From Arthrobacter sp. efr-133-R2A-120 (lineage in GTDB: Bacteria > Actinomycetota > Actinomycetes > Actinomycetales > Micrococcaceae): a DNA stretch of 64,000 nt. The DNA is taken from positions 1 to 64,000 of the forward strand of contig NZ_JARVRF010000030.1 in NCBI RefSeq assembly GCF_030209835.1. The letters run 5' to 3'. This document shows positions 7,824 through 16,488 of this stretch, piece after piece. Position 1 is the first letter of the stretch, and each line of letters opens with the position of its first letter. Below the pieces are notes generated by a model. The model worked only from the letters and a program-made list of their open reading frames with translations, had not been told where the DNA came from and made no database searches. The position numbers were made by a program, and so were the translations under genes.

Positions 7824-8570
7824 ATGATCCCTGCCAATACACCGCACACGAACAACCGCCTTGGCGCTTGGCTCACTTTTCTGGATGCGCACGGCGTGGA
7901 AGCCTTGTCCGGCAGTGGATTCGACTGGATCGGCATCGACTTGCAACACGGCACCGCCACCCTGGACGGACTTCCCGGTTTGCTCCGCGCTTGCGAACTC
8001 AACCGAACGCCTGCTTTGGTGCGGACGTCCGGGCACAGCGCGGCGGAGATCGGCCGTGCCCTCGACGCCGGAGCCGCCGGCGTTGTAGTCCCCATGGTCG
8101 AGTCCGCGGCCCAAGCCGCGGCGATCGCGGCCGCCTGCACCTTTCCGCCAGAGGGTGTCCGCAGTTCCGGGGCCTCACGATCTGCCATCGCGGCGCCTTC
8201 GCCGCTGCAGCCCGAAGGGAAAGTGCTGTGCCTGGCCATGATCGAGAGCGCCGCGGGGCTGGCCAATGCCGGGGCAATCGCCCAGGCAGACGGCATCGAC
8301 GGGATCTTCGTGGGTCCCTACGATTTGGCCCTGTCCCTCGGCGCCGATGGGGTCACGGATCCGAAGACCCTTGACGCGATCGGCCATGTTCTGGCGGTGG
8401 CGCGGAATCATGGGAAGCTGACGGGCGCGTTCAGTGGCTCAGCCGAGTTGAGCGGTGCGTTGCGCGACGCCGATCTGCTGGCTGTCGACTCGGATCTCGC
8501 CTTCCTGAGGTCCGGGGCCGAAGCCAAACTGGCGGCCACCCGTGCGGCACTTTCGACCGCACGGCAATAG
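7824..8570 (+). CDS. HpcH/HpaI aldolase/citrate lyase family protein
   Basis: A 248-residue TIM-barrel class II aldolase. Family marks are FDWIGIDLQHGT, ARTSGHS-like substrate loop RTSGHSAAEIGRALDAGA, GVVVPMVES, CLAMIESAAGL and GIFVGPYDLALSLG, which supply the metal ligands and arginine. These enzymes reversibly cleave 4-hydroxy-2-oxo acids to pyruvate and an aldehyde. The ATG at 7824 has AGGAG at 7812-7816. An in-frame start 165 bases earlier is rejected because that stretch has no family similarity. The gene converges with the racemase gene, leaving 10 bases between stops. Its link to the neighbouring operon is uncertain. Confidence 0.87.
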   Translation: MIPANTPHTNNRLGAWLTFLDAHGVEALSGSGFDWIGIDLQHGTATLDGLPGLLRACELNRTPALVRTSGHSAAEIGRALDAGAAGVVVPMVESAAQAAAIAAACTFPPEGVRSSGASRSAIAAPSPLQPEGKVLCLAMIESAAGLANAGAIAQADGIDGIFVGPYDLALSLGADGVTDPKTLDAIGHVLAVARNHGKLTGAFSGSAELSGALRDADLLAVDSDLAFLRSGAEAKLAATRAALSTARQ

Positions 8571-8580
8571 GCTCACCGAC

Positions 8581-9300
8581 TCACACGCTGCGGGCCTTCA
8601 CGGGCGGACGCATGTACGTGGTTCGGCTTGGCCGGACGCCCAGCCGGACGCTGCTTTCGAGCCAGGTGACAGCGGCACCGGTGGGATCCACCACCGGTAC
8701 GTACGTGCCGTTCTCTTCGAGCCGGCGCTGGAGTGCAGCAGCCACCCCAAGCATCCCGGTGCAACCAAGCACAATAACATCGGCCTCGCCCTTGTCCACG
8801 GCCTCGGAGGCCTGCGCATGGAGGCGGTCCAGGAGCAGTTCGTGGTCCTCCAGACCAAGCACCGGCAAGTCCACAACGCGGATGCAGCCGATCCGCTCGC
8901 TCAAGCCGTACCGCCGGGTGAGGCTGCGCAGCATCGGCAAGACGTTGGGAAGCACGGTGACGATGCCGACCCTTTCGCCCAAGCTCAATGCGTGGAGGAC
9001 TGCCGGTTCGAAGCCGCCGACCACCGGGTAGTCCGCAATTTCCCGCGCCGCGTGCACCCCCGGATCGCCGAAGCAGGTAACAAACACGGCATCGACGCCG
9101 TCGCTGCTTGCCTCGTCGATCCGGTCGAGGATGCCCGGTGCGGCGAGGGCTTCGTCGTACTCGGACTCGATGCTTGCTGTTCCGCGGGCGAGGGCGACCA
9201 CGTCGAAAGTCGTCCCGGGTGAAACCCAAGCGGCGATCTCAGCCCCGACCGACTCGGCAAAGGTGTCGCCGATGACGGGGACTATGACTCGAAGATGCAT
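8581..9300 (-). CDS. Asp/Glu-hydantoin racemase family protein
   Basis: A 239-residue cofactor-independent racemase-fold protein. The two catalytic cysteines are in VFVTCFGDPGV (about residue 79) and IVLGCTGMLGV (about residue 190), the usual layout for hydantoin, Asp and Glu racemases. The ATG at 9300 is preceded by CAGGAGG at good spacing; a longer frame upstream lacks family similarity. It is the last gene of the leftward operon after PucR, separated by 124 bases that include a small inverted repeat (9346-9367). With the NCS1 permease and HyuA-like protein it points to hydantoin-type substrates. Confidence 0.87.
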   Translation of the reverse strand: MHLRVIVPVIGDTFAESVGAEIAAWVSPGTTFDVVALARGTASIESEYDEALAAPGILDRIDEASSDGVDAVFVTCFGDPGVHAAREIADYPVVGGFEPAVLHALSLGERVGIVTVLPNVLPMLRSLTRRYGLSERIGCIRVVDLPVLGLEDHELLLDRLHAQASEAVDKGEADVIVLGCTGMLGVAAALQRRLEENGTYVPVVDPTGAAVTWLESSVRLGVRPSRTTYMRPPVKARSV

Positions 9301-9424
9301 GACAGATCCTCCTGTAGGGGTACATGTGCTGGCAACACTAGGTCCCCCGTTCACAACCCGGAACGGGCAGCGAGCACTGCGAATACGGGATGACTGTGCG
9401 GGTTGCCCTGAACTGTCGGAACCC

Positions 9425-10984
9425 TTAACCGTGCTCGGTCTCGATGCTGCGGCAGGCCAATTGAAGTGCAAGCCGCTGGTTGGGATCATCCAGGTCCACG
9501 CCCAGGCGCTCGCGGAGACGGTGCAGGCGTGCCGTGACGGTGTTGCGGTGTAGGCCCAGAACGATGCTCGTGGTGGACACCGAGCCCCCGGCCTCGAGGT
9601 AGGCCTGCAAGGTGCGTAGGAGTTGGCCGCCGTCCACGCCTTTGAGCGGGGCCAACGCGGTCTCGGCGAAGGCCCTCAGGATCTCGGACTCCTGCCACGC
9701 GGCCAAGAGCCTCGCGACGCCCAGCTCATCGATGTGTTCGGCCGCAGGACGGTATTCGTGGGTTCTCGCCAATGTTGCGGCGTCGCGGGCCTCCAGGAGG
9801 CTGCTGACCAGCCCTCCGGGTCCGTGATGAACGCGCCCCACTCCGGCCACCACCTCCCAGTGTGCGGGCAGCTGGGCCAGCATGAGGCGCACCGAACGCA
9901 GGACCCGGCGGCCATCCGACGACGGCGGTTCGGTGGCGCTGCTGATCCAAACTGTCCACCCATCACCGCGGTCCACCACGGGTCCCATGAGCTTTTGGGC
10001 CTCAAGGGCGTTCCGAAGCTTCCTCATCGACGTGACCGGATCATCCCGCAAAGGATCCGGCACCCTCGCGGTCCGGACCAAATGAATTCCCACGTGCCAG
10101 TCCTGGAGCCGCCAACCTGCGGACAGCGCGCGTTCCACGACGTCTTGGCTGACCACGCCTTGCCCAGCGATCAGGTCCGCGAGAAGGCGGCCGTGGAACA
10201 CGGAATCCCTTTCGGCTGCTACCCGCTGGCTAATGAGCCATGCTCGGACATAAGGTTCGGCCACCGCCAGGGCACTGGCGGTGGCAATGCGCTGGTGTTC
10301 GTCGCTGCCGGCAGTGTAGGACGCGAGCCATGCGGCGGCCTGGGTGGGGCCTGGCTCGGTCACGGGATGGATCAGGATCTGTCCGTCGGCGGAGGGATCG
10401 CTGTGCTGCGGGACGGCCAGGTCCAGCCTGAGCGTGGAAGGCAGGCTGATGGGTTCGCCGTGGATCGCACTCCCGTCCGATGAGAGCAACCAGACCGATT
10501 GGGACAACGCCAAGCCCAACGCGGCCAGAATGTCCTCTGCCGTTGTCTTAGTGCTGAGGCGGCGGACGACGTCCTCGATGAGCCTGGCCCTCTGCACTTC
10601 CGGTGCACGGACCCGGATGGTGAGCCGGTGGAGCAGTTCCACGAGGTCGGCCCCCACAACCGACAGCACTGGAATGCCAAGACGGTCGGCAAGGCGGAGG
10701 GTGGAGAGCAGGGGTGGTTGTTCCTCGGAGGCGATCAGCAGGGCGGCAACGCCAGCCGATTCGGCCCGCCGGACGAGGGCCTCCAAGCGGTAGGACGGCG
10801 TCACCGCTGCCGCGGCGCACACCATGAGGTGACCGTTCGCCGTCGTCGGGAGCTCCCCGCTGTACCAGCTCAAGTCCCGGACGGGACGATCGATTCCTTG
10901 CCTGCCGGCGACGACGGCGGCACCGGCGAGCACCGTTTCGGTGAGGAGATCCCGCACGCTGACCGGAGCGTACCCGGCGGTCAT
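9425..10984 (-). CDS. PucR-family transcriptional regulator
   Basis: A 519-residue regulator. An N-terminal PucR/purine-catabolism domain (VSVRDLLTETVLAGAAVVAG, then LSWYSGELP) is followed by a GGDEF-like middle region. A C-terminal helix-turn-helix (LLRTLQAYLEAGGSVSTTS, then LHRNTVTARLHRLRERLGVD) ends the protein. Relatives activate purine, allantoin or amino-acid catabolic genes in response to a pathway compound. The start overlaps the stop of the DUF917 gene (ATGA), so the regulator is made from the operon it probably controls. Confidence 0.9.
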   Translation of the reverse strand: MTAGYAPVSVRDLLTETVLAGAAVVAGRQGIDRPVRDLSWYSGELPTTANGHLMVCAAAAVTPSYRLEALVRRAESAGVAALLIASEEQPPLLSTLRLADRLGIPVLSVVGADLVELLHRLTIRVRAPEVQRARLIEDVVRRLSTKTTAEDILAALGLALSQSVWLLSSDGSAIHGEPISLPSTLRLDLAVPQHSDPSADGQILIHPVTEPGPTQAAAWLASYTAGSDEHQRIATASALAVAEPYVRAWLISQRVAAERDSVFHGRLLADLIAGQGVVSQDVVERALSAGWRLQDWHVGIHLVRTARVPDPLRDDPVTSMRKLRNALEAQKLMGPVVDRGDGWTVWISSATEPPSSDGRRVLRSVRLMLAQLPAHWEVVAGVGRVHHGPGGLVSSLLEARDAATLARTHEYRPAAEHIDELGVARLLAAWQESEILRAFAETALAPLKGVDGGQLLRTLQAYLEAGGSVSTTSIVLGLHRNTVTARLHRLRERLGVDLDDPNQRLALQLACRSIETEHG

Positions 10985-12048
10985 CGGGTGGCCTCCGGCT
11001 GGCCGGCGTCGATCCCGAAAGCGGTGAGTCCGATCAGCTCTTCAGCGCCGTCCGGCCAACCCGGAATCGACGAAAGGCGGAGCAGGGCGATGGATTGTCC
11101 CGAACGGAGCCTGTCCGGCGGAACGGGAACAAAGGTCACGGGGTCCAGCACAGCCAGGACGTCGGGCGCGGACGCGCGGGAGACGCCGTCGATGGCCACG
11201 TTCAGGTATTCGTCGAGCATGTCCAGCCTCAGGATGTGCCCGGCTGAGCGGTCCGTGACCGTGAGGCTGCCGGGGACTTCGCCGCGGCGGGGCCGGATCT
11301 CGTCCACCCTGCCCTCGCACAGCAGCTCGCCACCCAGCCGCTTGGCGAGGTCCGAAACACTACGCCCCGCCGAAGCGGCGAGGGCCCGGCCGAGCGCGAG
11401 GCATTTGCTCACCGAACCGGGCAGGCCAAGTGCTGCCAAAGTGTCGGCCCGGCAGGGGTAGAGAGCCACTGCTGCGGCACCACCAAGGGCGGCGACGTTG
11501 GCGCGCATGATCCGGTCCGCCGCATCGATGGAAGCGGATTCGATAATGACGGAGTCTCCCGCGGGCCCAACCACTGCCATAGGCGTGGCCGGGTGGCCTG
11601 CGGCGGCGAGGGTTGTCTGGCTGATCCGGGGGAAAGCCCGGCCCATGAGGTCGCCGTCCACCACGGGAAGCCCGAGCACTTGCGCGGCAACCAAAGGGAT
11701 GAGTGCGTTCAACCCGCCGATTTCGATCACGCCAATGGCCCCAACGCGTTGCCGCAGGGCACCTGCCAGCGCGGTAACAGCGTTGGCAAAGTCTTCCCCG
11801 CCCGGTGGCCGCTCCGCGACGACGTCCGGCGCACCGGCGAGCCCGACATGGACCACCACCGTGTCCGGAGGCAAATCACCGGCCGCTACCAGACGGGCGC
11901 GCCCTCCGCCTTGGAGCACATGCCGCAAAAGCCGGGATCCGACGGCGGCATCCCCGCCGCCGCCGGACCCCAGCAGACCTGCTCCCGCGGCCAGCGCGGA
12001 TACGTCGTCCACGCCCAGATAGCGTTCCACCGGTACTCGTTGCCTCAC
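10981..12048 (-). CDS. DUF917 family protein (second of a tandem pair)
   Basis: About 355 residues, matching its neighbour along the whole length: GLLGSGGGGD near the N-terminus, VVVHVGLAGAPDVVAERPPG, GVIEIGGLNALIPL, VDGDLMGRAFPRI, VALYPCRADTLAALGLPGSVS and FVPVPPDRLRSGQSIALL. No ATG fits. A GTG at 12048 gives a length equal to the neighbour, and a GTG at 12030 is an alternative; neither has a strong ribosome site. The frame stays open much further upstream across the neighbouring gene, without family similarity. I recall that the DUF917 family has been linked to S-methyl-thiohydantoin desulfurase. That points to a five-membered-ring substrate but does not prove it. Confidence 0.85.
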   Translation of the reverse strand: MRQRVPVERYLGVDDVSALAAGAGLLGSGGGGDAAVGSRLLRHVLQGGGRARLVAAGDLPPDTVVVHVGLAGAPDVVAERPPGGEDFANAVTALAGALRQRVGAIGVIEIGGLNALIPLVAAQVLGLPVVDGDLMGRAFPRISQTTLAAAGHPATPMAVVGPAGDSVIIESASIDAADRIMRANVAALGGAAAVALYPCRADTLAALGLPGSVSKCLALGRALAASAGRSVSDLAKRLGGELLCEGRVDEIRPRRGEVPGSLTVTDRSAGHILRLDMLDEYLNVAIDGVSRASAPDVLAVLDPVTFVPVPPDRLRSGQSIALLRLSSIPGWPDGAEELIGLTAFGIDAGQPEATR

Positions 12049-12101
12049 GGCAGAGCTGGCACGGGATAGATCCTCATGGTGATCATTGTGGCACGGGCGA
12101 T

Positions 12102-13169
12102 TCAGCCGATCGGCATGTACTCGTGGTGGTAGCCGAAGTAGCCAGGTCCCACCAGTTCGAGCGCAGCATCGGTGCGCCAGCGGGGGTCGCACGGGGCAGC
12201 GAGGACCGTGACACGGACACCGTAGCGGAGCATCTCCGTGGTGACTGGCTCGCCGGAATCCGTGTCCAGCACACAGATGAGATCCGGGACGCTGGCCACC
12301 ACTTCGCCGTCGCGCCGCGCCACGAGGTGTTCGTTCTGGAAGGCGAGTTCGAAGCGCGATCCCAGGTACTCGCCAACGCCATCCAAGTGTGCCTCGCCTC
12401 GTGCGAAACCGGCCTCCGTCCTGCGCTGGATGTCCACGATCTTGCCGGTGAACAGCTTCTTGCCGCGCAGCAGCTCCGTGGCCACCGCGACGGGATCCCG
12501 GTGCTGCTCGCGGGCTTCTCGGATGCCGGTTCCCAGCCGTTCGCACAAGGTGATGGTTCCGGGAACCATGAGCTCCTTGATTTGCTTACCGGTCAAGACA
12601 TACAGGCTGACCGCGGCGGTGCAGCCCATCTCGATAGCTACGGCGCGGGCCAAGCGTTCGGCCCAGGCATTGTCGACGGTCTGCAGGGTAATCGCATTTC
12701 CGCGTTCGTCCGCCATGGTCATGGGGCTTGCGTGGACTCCGCTGAGTGTCGGCAGGACCATTTGAAGTTCCGGGAAGGCGCGCCCCATGGCGTCAGCATC
12801 AACTAGCGGCAAACCCAGTTCCGCCGCGGCAATAAAGGGAGTCACGGAGTTCAGGCCGCCAGCCTCGATGGAGACGGTGTGGGTGACGCGCTTGCCGATC
12901 AGCTGCTCGACGGCGCGCAGCGCGTTAGTGGCTTCGTCGCCCGCCGGCATCTTCTCCAGCATCACGGTGGGGGCACCCATGAGCGCAACGGGGACTACGA
13001 CGGCGTCGTCCGGCAACTCGTCGACGTCGAGCAGGGTCACCGGACCGTGCTGGCGCAGTGCCTGTTCGGCCAGAAGACGGCCCACGTACGGATCGCCGCC
13101 GCCCCCCGTGCCCAGCACCGCCGCACCGCGGGCGATGTCCGACATTTGGGTTTCGTCAATTTCACGCAT
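12102..13169 (-). CDS. DUF917 family protein (first of a tandem pair)
   Basis: A 355-residue cytoplasmic protein. Visible family motifs are GAAVLGTGGGGDPYVGRLL, VVPVALMGAPTVMLEKMPAG, TVSIEAGGLNSVTPF, VDADAMGRAFPELQM, a central YVLTGKQIKELMVPGT and ICVLDTDSGEPVTTEML. The ATG at 13169 sits right after TTGGAGG, while an in-frame TTG four codons earlier is less likely. The start lies 8 bases inside the end of the HyuA-like gene. Tandem DUF917 genes next to a HyuA-like gene suggest that the two form a complex or act on successive substrates, perhaps a desulfurase or hydrolase step on a (thio)hydantoin. Confidence 0.88.
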   Translation of the reverse strand: MREIDETQMSDIARGAAVLGTGGGGDPYVGRLLAEQALRQHGPVTLLDVDELPDDAVVVPVALMGAPTVMLEKMPAGDEATNALRAVEQLIGKRVTHTVSIEAGGLNSVTPFIAAAELGLPLVDADAMGRAFPELQMVLPTLSGVHASPMTMADERGNAITLQTVDNAWAERLARAVAIEMGCTAAVSLYVLTGKQIKELMVPGTITLCERLGTGIREAREQHRDPVAVATELLRGKKLFTGKIVDIQRRTEAGFARGEAHLDGVGEYLGSRFELAFQNEHLVARRDGEVVASVPDLICVLDTDSGEPVTTEMLRYGVRVTVLAAPCDPRWRTDAALELVGPGYFGYHHEYMPIG

Positions 13170-14724
13170 TGTTGCCTCCAAGAGCCAGGTTGCCGACTGC
13201 CTTGACCCGGATGCGCGTAGCGTTGCCGGGCAAGTACGCTAAGGGAACTTCTTCGATGTCCACGATCGAGACCGAATCGGGGCGTGCGCCGGCCGCGATG
13301 GCACGGTCAGTGGCTTCCTGCCGCGCGGCGTCGAGCACTGAATCGCGGCTGCCGGGATCCACAGAGAAGACCCGGTCCACTTCGCCGCCCACTTGCGCGA
13401 TGGCGGCGCCGATCGCATTGGCAACGGAACCATGCTCGGGCCGCAGCACTGCCGAGGCGCCGGCCAGGTTGTCCGGAACCAGGAAGCCGCCGCCGCCGAC
13501 CACCACCACGGGCACAGGTTCGGCCGAGGTCCGCATGCGGTCAACGGTTTCAGCCGTCCGCGTAGCGATGCTTTCCAGGGAGGCCCGCACCATTGCGGGG
13601 TCAAGCCCTGCGACGCGGTCGTTGTCACCGAGTTGGATCAGGCCAGCGGCTGCGGCAACGTCGGTGGCCGTCAGAGTATCTCCGCCGAACAGCAAGGCAC
13701 GTTCGGTCAACGCGTAGCCGACGCTGCCTGGGCCTACCTCGACCCTTCCGTCGAGCGAGCGGACCAAACTGCCACCGCCAATTCCAATGGACAGCACATC
13801 AGGCATGCGGAAGTTCGTCTGTACCCCGGCGACCGCGACGTCGGTGGAGGCCTCGCGCGGGAAGCCAGACTGGAGGATGCCGACGTCGGTGGTGGTGCCG
13901 CCGACGTCGACCACCGCGCAGTCCTGCTCTCCGGAAAGGAACGCGGCCCCGCGCATCGAGTTGGTGGGGCCGGACGCGAACGTGGCCACGGGGTACCTGC
14001 GGGCGTAGTCGATGTCCATCAGGGTGCCATCGTTCTGGCTGAGGTATACGGGAGCGCTGATGCCCGCTTCGGCAACGGTGCGGCTCAGGCCCGAGGTGAC
14101 GTGATCGGCGAGGTCGCGGAGTGCCGCGTTGATGATGGTGGCATTCTCACGGCCGAGCAGGCCCATCCGTCCGATCTCGTGGGAGAGGCTGACGGACAGC
14201 TCCGGGTATTCGCTGTCCACGATCTGTGCTGCCCGCAGCTCGAACTCGGCATTGATGGGGGAAAACACCGAGGACACGGCGATGGAGCGGGCCCCTGCAT
14301 CCGCGACCTTGTCCAGGACTTCCCGGAACTCGCGCTCGTCGAAGGGGCTGATCTGGCGACCGTCGTACTCGTGGCCGCCGTGGCAGAGGTAGCTGTGTCC
14401 GCCGAGGACATCCACCAAGCGGCGCGGCCAGTCCACCAGGGGCGGCAGAGCCCGGGTGGCCGGAAGTCCGAAGCGGATGGCCGCCGTCGGGGTTAGGTTC
14501 TTGCCCTCCACGAGCGCGTTGATGAAGTGCGTCGTGCCGATCATGACGGCGGCCACGTCGCCGGGATCGAAACTGGCCGCTTCTCGGAGTTGCCGCAGGG
14601 CGCTGACGATTCCGCTGGTGACATCTTCGGTGGTGTGGGTCTTGGTGGCAGCCAGGACGCTGCTGCCATTCATGAGGACGGCGTCGGTATTGGTGCCGCC
14701 GACGTCTATGCCGATGCGCATCAT
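13162..14724 (-). CDS. Hydantoinase/oxoprolinase family protein (HyuA-like)
   Basis: A 520-residue protein with the sugar-kinase/actin-type ATPase fold. The N-terminal phosphate loop is MRIGIDVGGTNTDAVLM, followed by MIGTTHFINALVEGK, the metal/ATP motif CAVVDVGGTTTDVGIL and IGIGGGSLVR. HyuA-like subunits use ATP to open hydantoin or oxoproline rings, usually with a HyuB partner. No HyuB gene is present, and the length is shorter than classical HyuA (about 690). The short form paired with DUF917 suggests DUF917 replaces HyuB. The ATG at 14724 has AAGGAG eight bases upstream. Confidence 0.87.
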   Translation of the reverse strand: MMRIGIDVGGTNTDAVLMNGSSVLAATKTHTTEDVTSGIVSALRQLREAASFDPGDVAAVMIGTTHFINALVEGKNLTPTAAIRFGLPATRALPPLVDWPRRLVDVLGGHSYLCHGGHEYDGRQISPFDEREFREVLDKVADAGARSIAVSSVFSPINAEFELRAAQIVDSEYPELSVSLSHEIGRMGLLGRENATIINAALRDLADHVTSGLSRTVAEAGISAPVYLSQNDGTLMDIDYARRYPVATFASGPTNSMRGAAFLSGEQDCAVVDVGGTTTDVGILQSGFPREASTDVAVAGVQTNFRMPDVLSIGIGGGSLVRSLDGRVEVGPGSVGYALTERALLFGGDTLTATDVAAAAGLIQLGDNDRVAGLDPAMVRASLESIATRTAETVDRMRTSAEPVPVVVVGGGGFLVPDNLAGASAVLRPEHGSVANAIGAAIAQVGGEVDRVFSVDPGSRDSVLDAARQEATDRAIAAGARPDSVSIVDIEEVPLAYLPGNATRIRVKAVGNLALGGNNA

Positions 14725-14784
14725 GGTTGATTCTCCTTTGATTTCGGGTTCAGGGGCAGCCGGGTTCGGCGTCAGGGTGTGGCC

Positions 14785-16128
14785 CTAGGAGGCGGCAGGT
14801 TCCGGGACGGAGGCGGGTTCGTGGTCCGGGTAGGTCTTGGTGCTGCCGATGCCCCGGATCAGGCCAAGTCGCCCTGCGACGGCGTAGAGGATGAAGGCGA
14901 TGAAGAGGGAATTGATGGACGGCAGTCCCCAAGCCACGAAGTATCCGATGACGGAGGCGAGCACCCAGATCACGATCGTGGCGGGTACCCAGGCGGGAGC
15001 ATGCTCAGGCAAACGGCCGAGCTTGCGGCTGGATTCCAGTTCAGGGCGCCATTTCCGGACCACGAAATACTCGGCCACCATGATGCCCGCGATGGGTGGG
15101 AAGACCACGCCGAGAAGGATAAGGAAGTCCGTGAAGTGTCCCAGGATTCCGGCAGCGCCCAAAACCGTACCGATGAGGCCGACCGTGAGGGTGACGGCAC
15201 CGCGGTGCAGTTTGCGTTTCATGGTGCGGTCGGCAAAGTTGACGATGCCCAAGGAGGCCGCGTAGAGGTTCCAGTCGTTGATCTTGAGCGTCGCGGTGAT
15301 GACGATCAGTGTGCCGATGAAGCCCGATGTCGATGTGACGATCGCTACGACGTCGTTGGTCTTGAGTGCCAACGCCAGGAGGACACCGATGAGGCCGATG
15401 ACGTACTCGCCCAGGGTGATGCCGAGGACGGTCTGCTTGACCACGTCCTTGGCGGAGCAGTTGAAGCGGGACATGTCCGGCGTAATGACCGCGCCAACGA
15501 TGAAACCGCCCGCCACGATCGTGGTGCCTTGGATCAGTGTGAGTGTGGGTCCTCCGGGTGATGCCGTGAGGAGGTCGCCCAGGCTGTGCTTGGACAATTC
15601 GGCAATGATGGACCAGCCCGCGAGCAGGAGGAAGGCCGGTACTGCGACGTACGCGGTCCAGGCCATGGAAGCCATGCCGAACATGACGATCAGGGTGACC
15701 AGCACGCCGAATATCAAGGCCCATGCCCACGCGGGCAGGACTCCGACGAGGTTGGCCAACCCTTGCGCGGAGACGGCGTTCTGGATGCCGAACCAGCCGA
15801 TGGCACTCAGGCTGATGGCGATGCCGATCAGCGATGAACCGGCTCCGCCGAAGCCGGTCCATCGGGCGAGTACCGACGTCGACAGGCCTTCGCGCTGTCC
15901 AGCGATACCAGTGAAGATGGTGACGATTTCGAGGATGACCGAGCCGAGAGTGATGGCGAGGACGGCGCTCCAGAAGTCCATGCCGAAGCCGAGGGTGGCG
16001 CCCAGCAGGAAGCTCGCCAGGGAACTGAGCTGGCCGAAGCGCTGGGTCGCTACGGAGAACCAGTGAAAGCGTGCGGATGCGGGAACCCGTTCAAGTGCAT
16101 AGTCATCGTGGCCGACTGCTGTTGCCAT
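14785..16128 (-). CDS. NCS1-family permease (cytosine/hydantoin permease type)
   Basis: A 447-residue membrane protein with about 12 segments. NCS1 marks are SVATQRFGQLSSLASFLLGA in the first helix region, AIGWFGIQNAVSAQG in helix 3, and GGFIVGAVITPDMSRF in helix 6. The family carries cytosine, purines, allantoin and benzyl-hydantoin by Na+ or H+ symport. The ATG at 16128 follows TTGGAGGTCCCG; the in-frame TTG four codons earlier overlaps the ribosome site and is rejected. It is the first gene of the operon, so the operon starts with uptake of its likely ring substrate. Confidence 0.88.
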   Translation of the reverse strand: MATAVGHDDYALERVPASARFHWFSVATQRFGQLSSLASFLLGATLGFGMDFWSAVLAITLGSVILEIVTIFTGIAGQREGLSTSVLARWTGFGGAGSSLIGIAISLSAIGWFGIQNAVSAQGLANLVGVLPAWAWALIFGVLVTLIVMFGMASMAWTAYVAVPAFLLLAGWSIIAELSKHSLGDLLTASPGGPTLTLIQGTTIVAGGFIVGAVITPDMSRFNCSAKDVVKQTVLGITLGEYVIGLIGVLLALALKTNDVVAIVTSTSGFIGTLIVITATLKINDWNLYAASLGIVNFADRTMKRKLHRGAVTLTVGLIGTVLGAAGILGHFTDFLILLGVVFPPIAGIMVAEYFVVRKWRPELESSRKLGRLPEHAPAWVPATIVIWVLASVIGYFVAWGLPSINSLFIAFILYAVAGRLGLIRGIGSTKTYPDHEPASVPEPAAS

Positions 16129-16200
16129 CGGGACCTCCAAGGATTGTGGGTTGGGGAGGTCTTCAAGATATGCCGGAATGTGGGACGCATCACGGGGCGT

Positions 16201-16232
16201 GATGCCCTGTTTACGAACGGTAACAGGGCATC
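16201..16232. promoter_or_regulatory. Inverted repeat upstream of the NCS1-DUF917 operon
   Basis: GATGCCCTGTT (16201-16211) and AACAGGGCATC (16222-16232) are perfect 11-base arms around a 10-base centre, 73 bases upstream of the permease start. It has the form of an operator, for example for the PucR protein, and no U-run typical of a terminator. Confidence 0.45.
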
Positions 16233-16246
16233 ATGCATTTTCCTGT

Positions 16247-16412
16247 CACCCAAGACGCTCGCTCACCTTTGGGGTTGTTTTTCGAAACCGTCGCTCACAT
16301 CTAGTGAGCGAGGGATCCCGGGATTGGCCATATATGTGAGCGAGGGTCGGGCGGAACGGCGGCACAAATGAGCGAGGGTCGGGTGGAACGGCCCTATATG
16401 TGAGCGGGCGTT
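16247..16412. repeat. MITE-like palindromic repeat, copy 2, extended by tandem ~30 bp units
   Basis: The left end (16247-16266) is identical over 20 bases to 7149-7168, and the shared core around CTCACATCTAGTGAGCGAGG follows at 16294-16313. The right side is expanded: TGAGCGAGGGTCGGGCGG and TGAGCGAGGGTCGGGTGG near 16336 and 16369, then TGTGAGCGGGCG near 16399, spaced about 30 bases apart. There is no open frame of interest. Together with the inverted repeat and terminator it fills the 360-base gap between 16128 and 16489. Confidence 0.6.
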
Positions 16413-16443
16413 CGGGGCGGGCGCTACTTCAGCAGCGCCGAAA

Positions 16444-16476
16444 CCGACGACGGCGGCTGCCCGCCGCCGTCGTCGG
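16444..16476. terminator. GC-rich hairpin downstream of the HATPase gene
   Basis: Perfect 13-base arms (CCGACGACGGCGG and its complement) around a 7-base loop lie 12 bases beyond the stop of the leftward gene at 16489. There is no strong T-run on either side, as is common in actinobacterial terminators. The core ACGACGGCGG recurs in the hairpins at 17124 and 24804. Confidence 0.6.
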
Positions 16477-16488
16477 CTGGACCTAACG

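Noticed and set aside
9346..9367. CCCGTTC / GAACGGG inverted repeat between the PucR and racemase genes
   Set aside because: Seven-base arms with an eight-base loop are expected by chance in this composition. It was noted but not called as a terminator or operator.
16330..16412. Tandem ~30 bp units that might suggest a small CRISPR array
   Set aside because: The units are imperfect, follow each other without unique spacers, and there are no cas genes. They belong to the GAGCGAGGGT repeat family.
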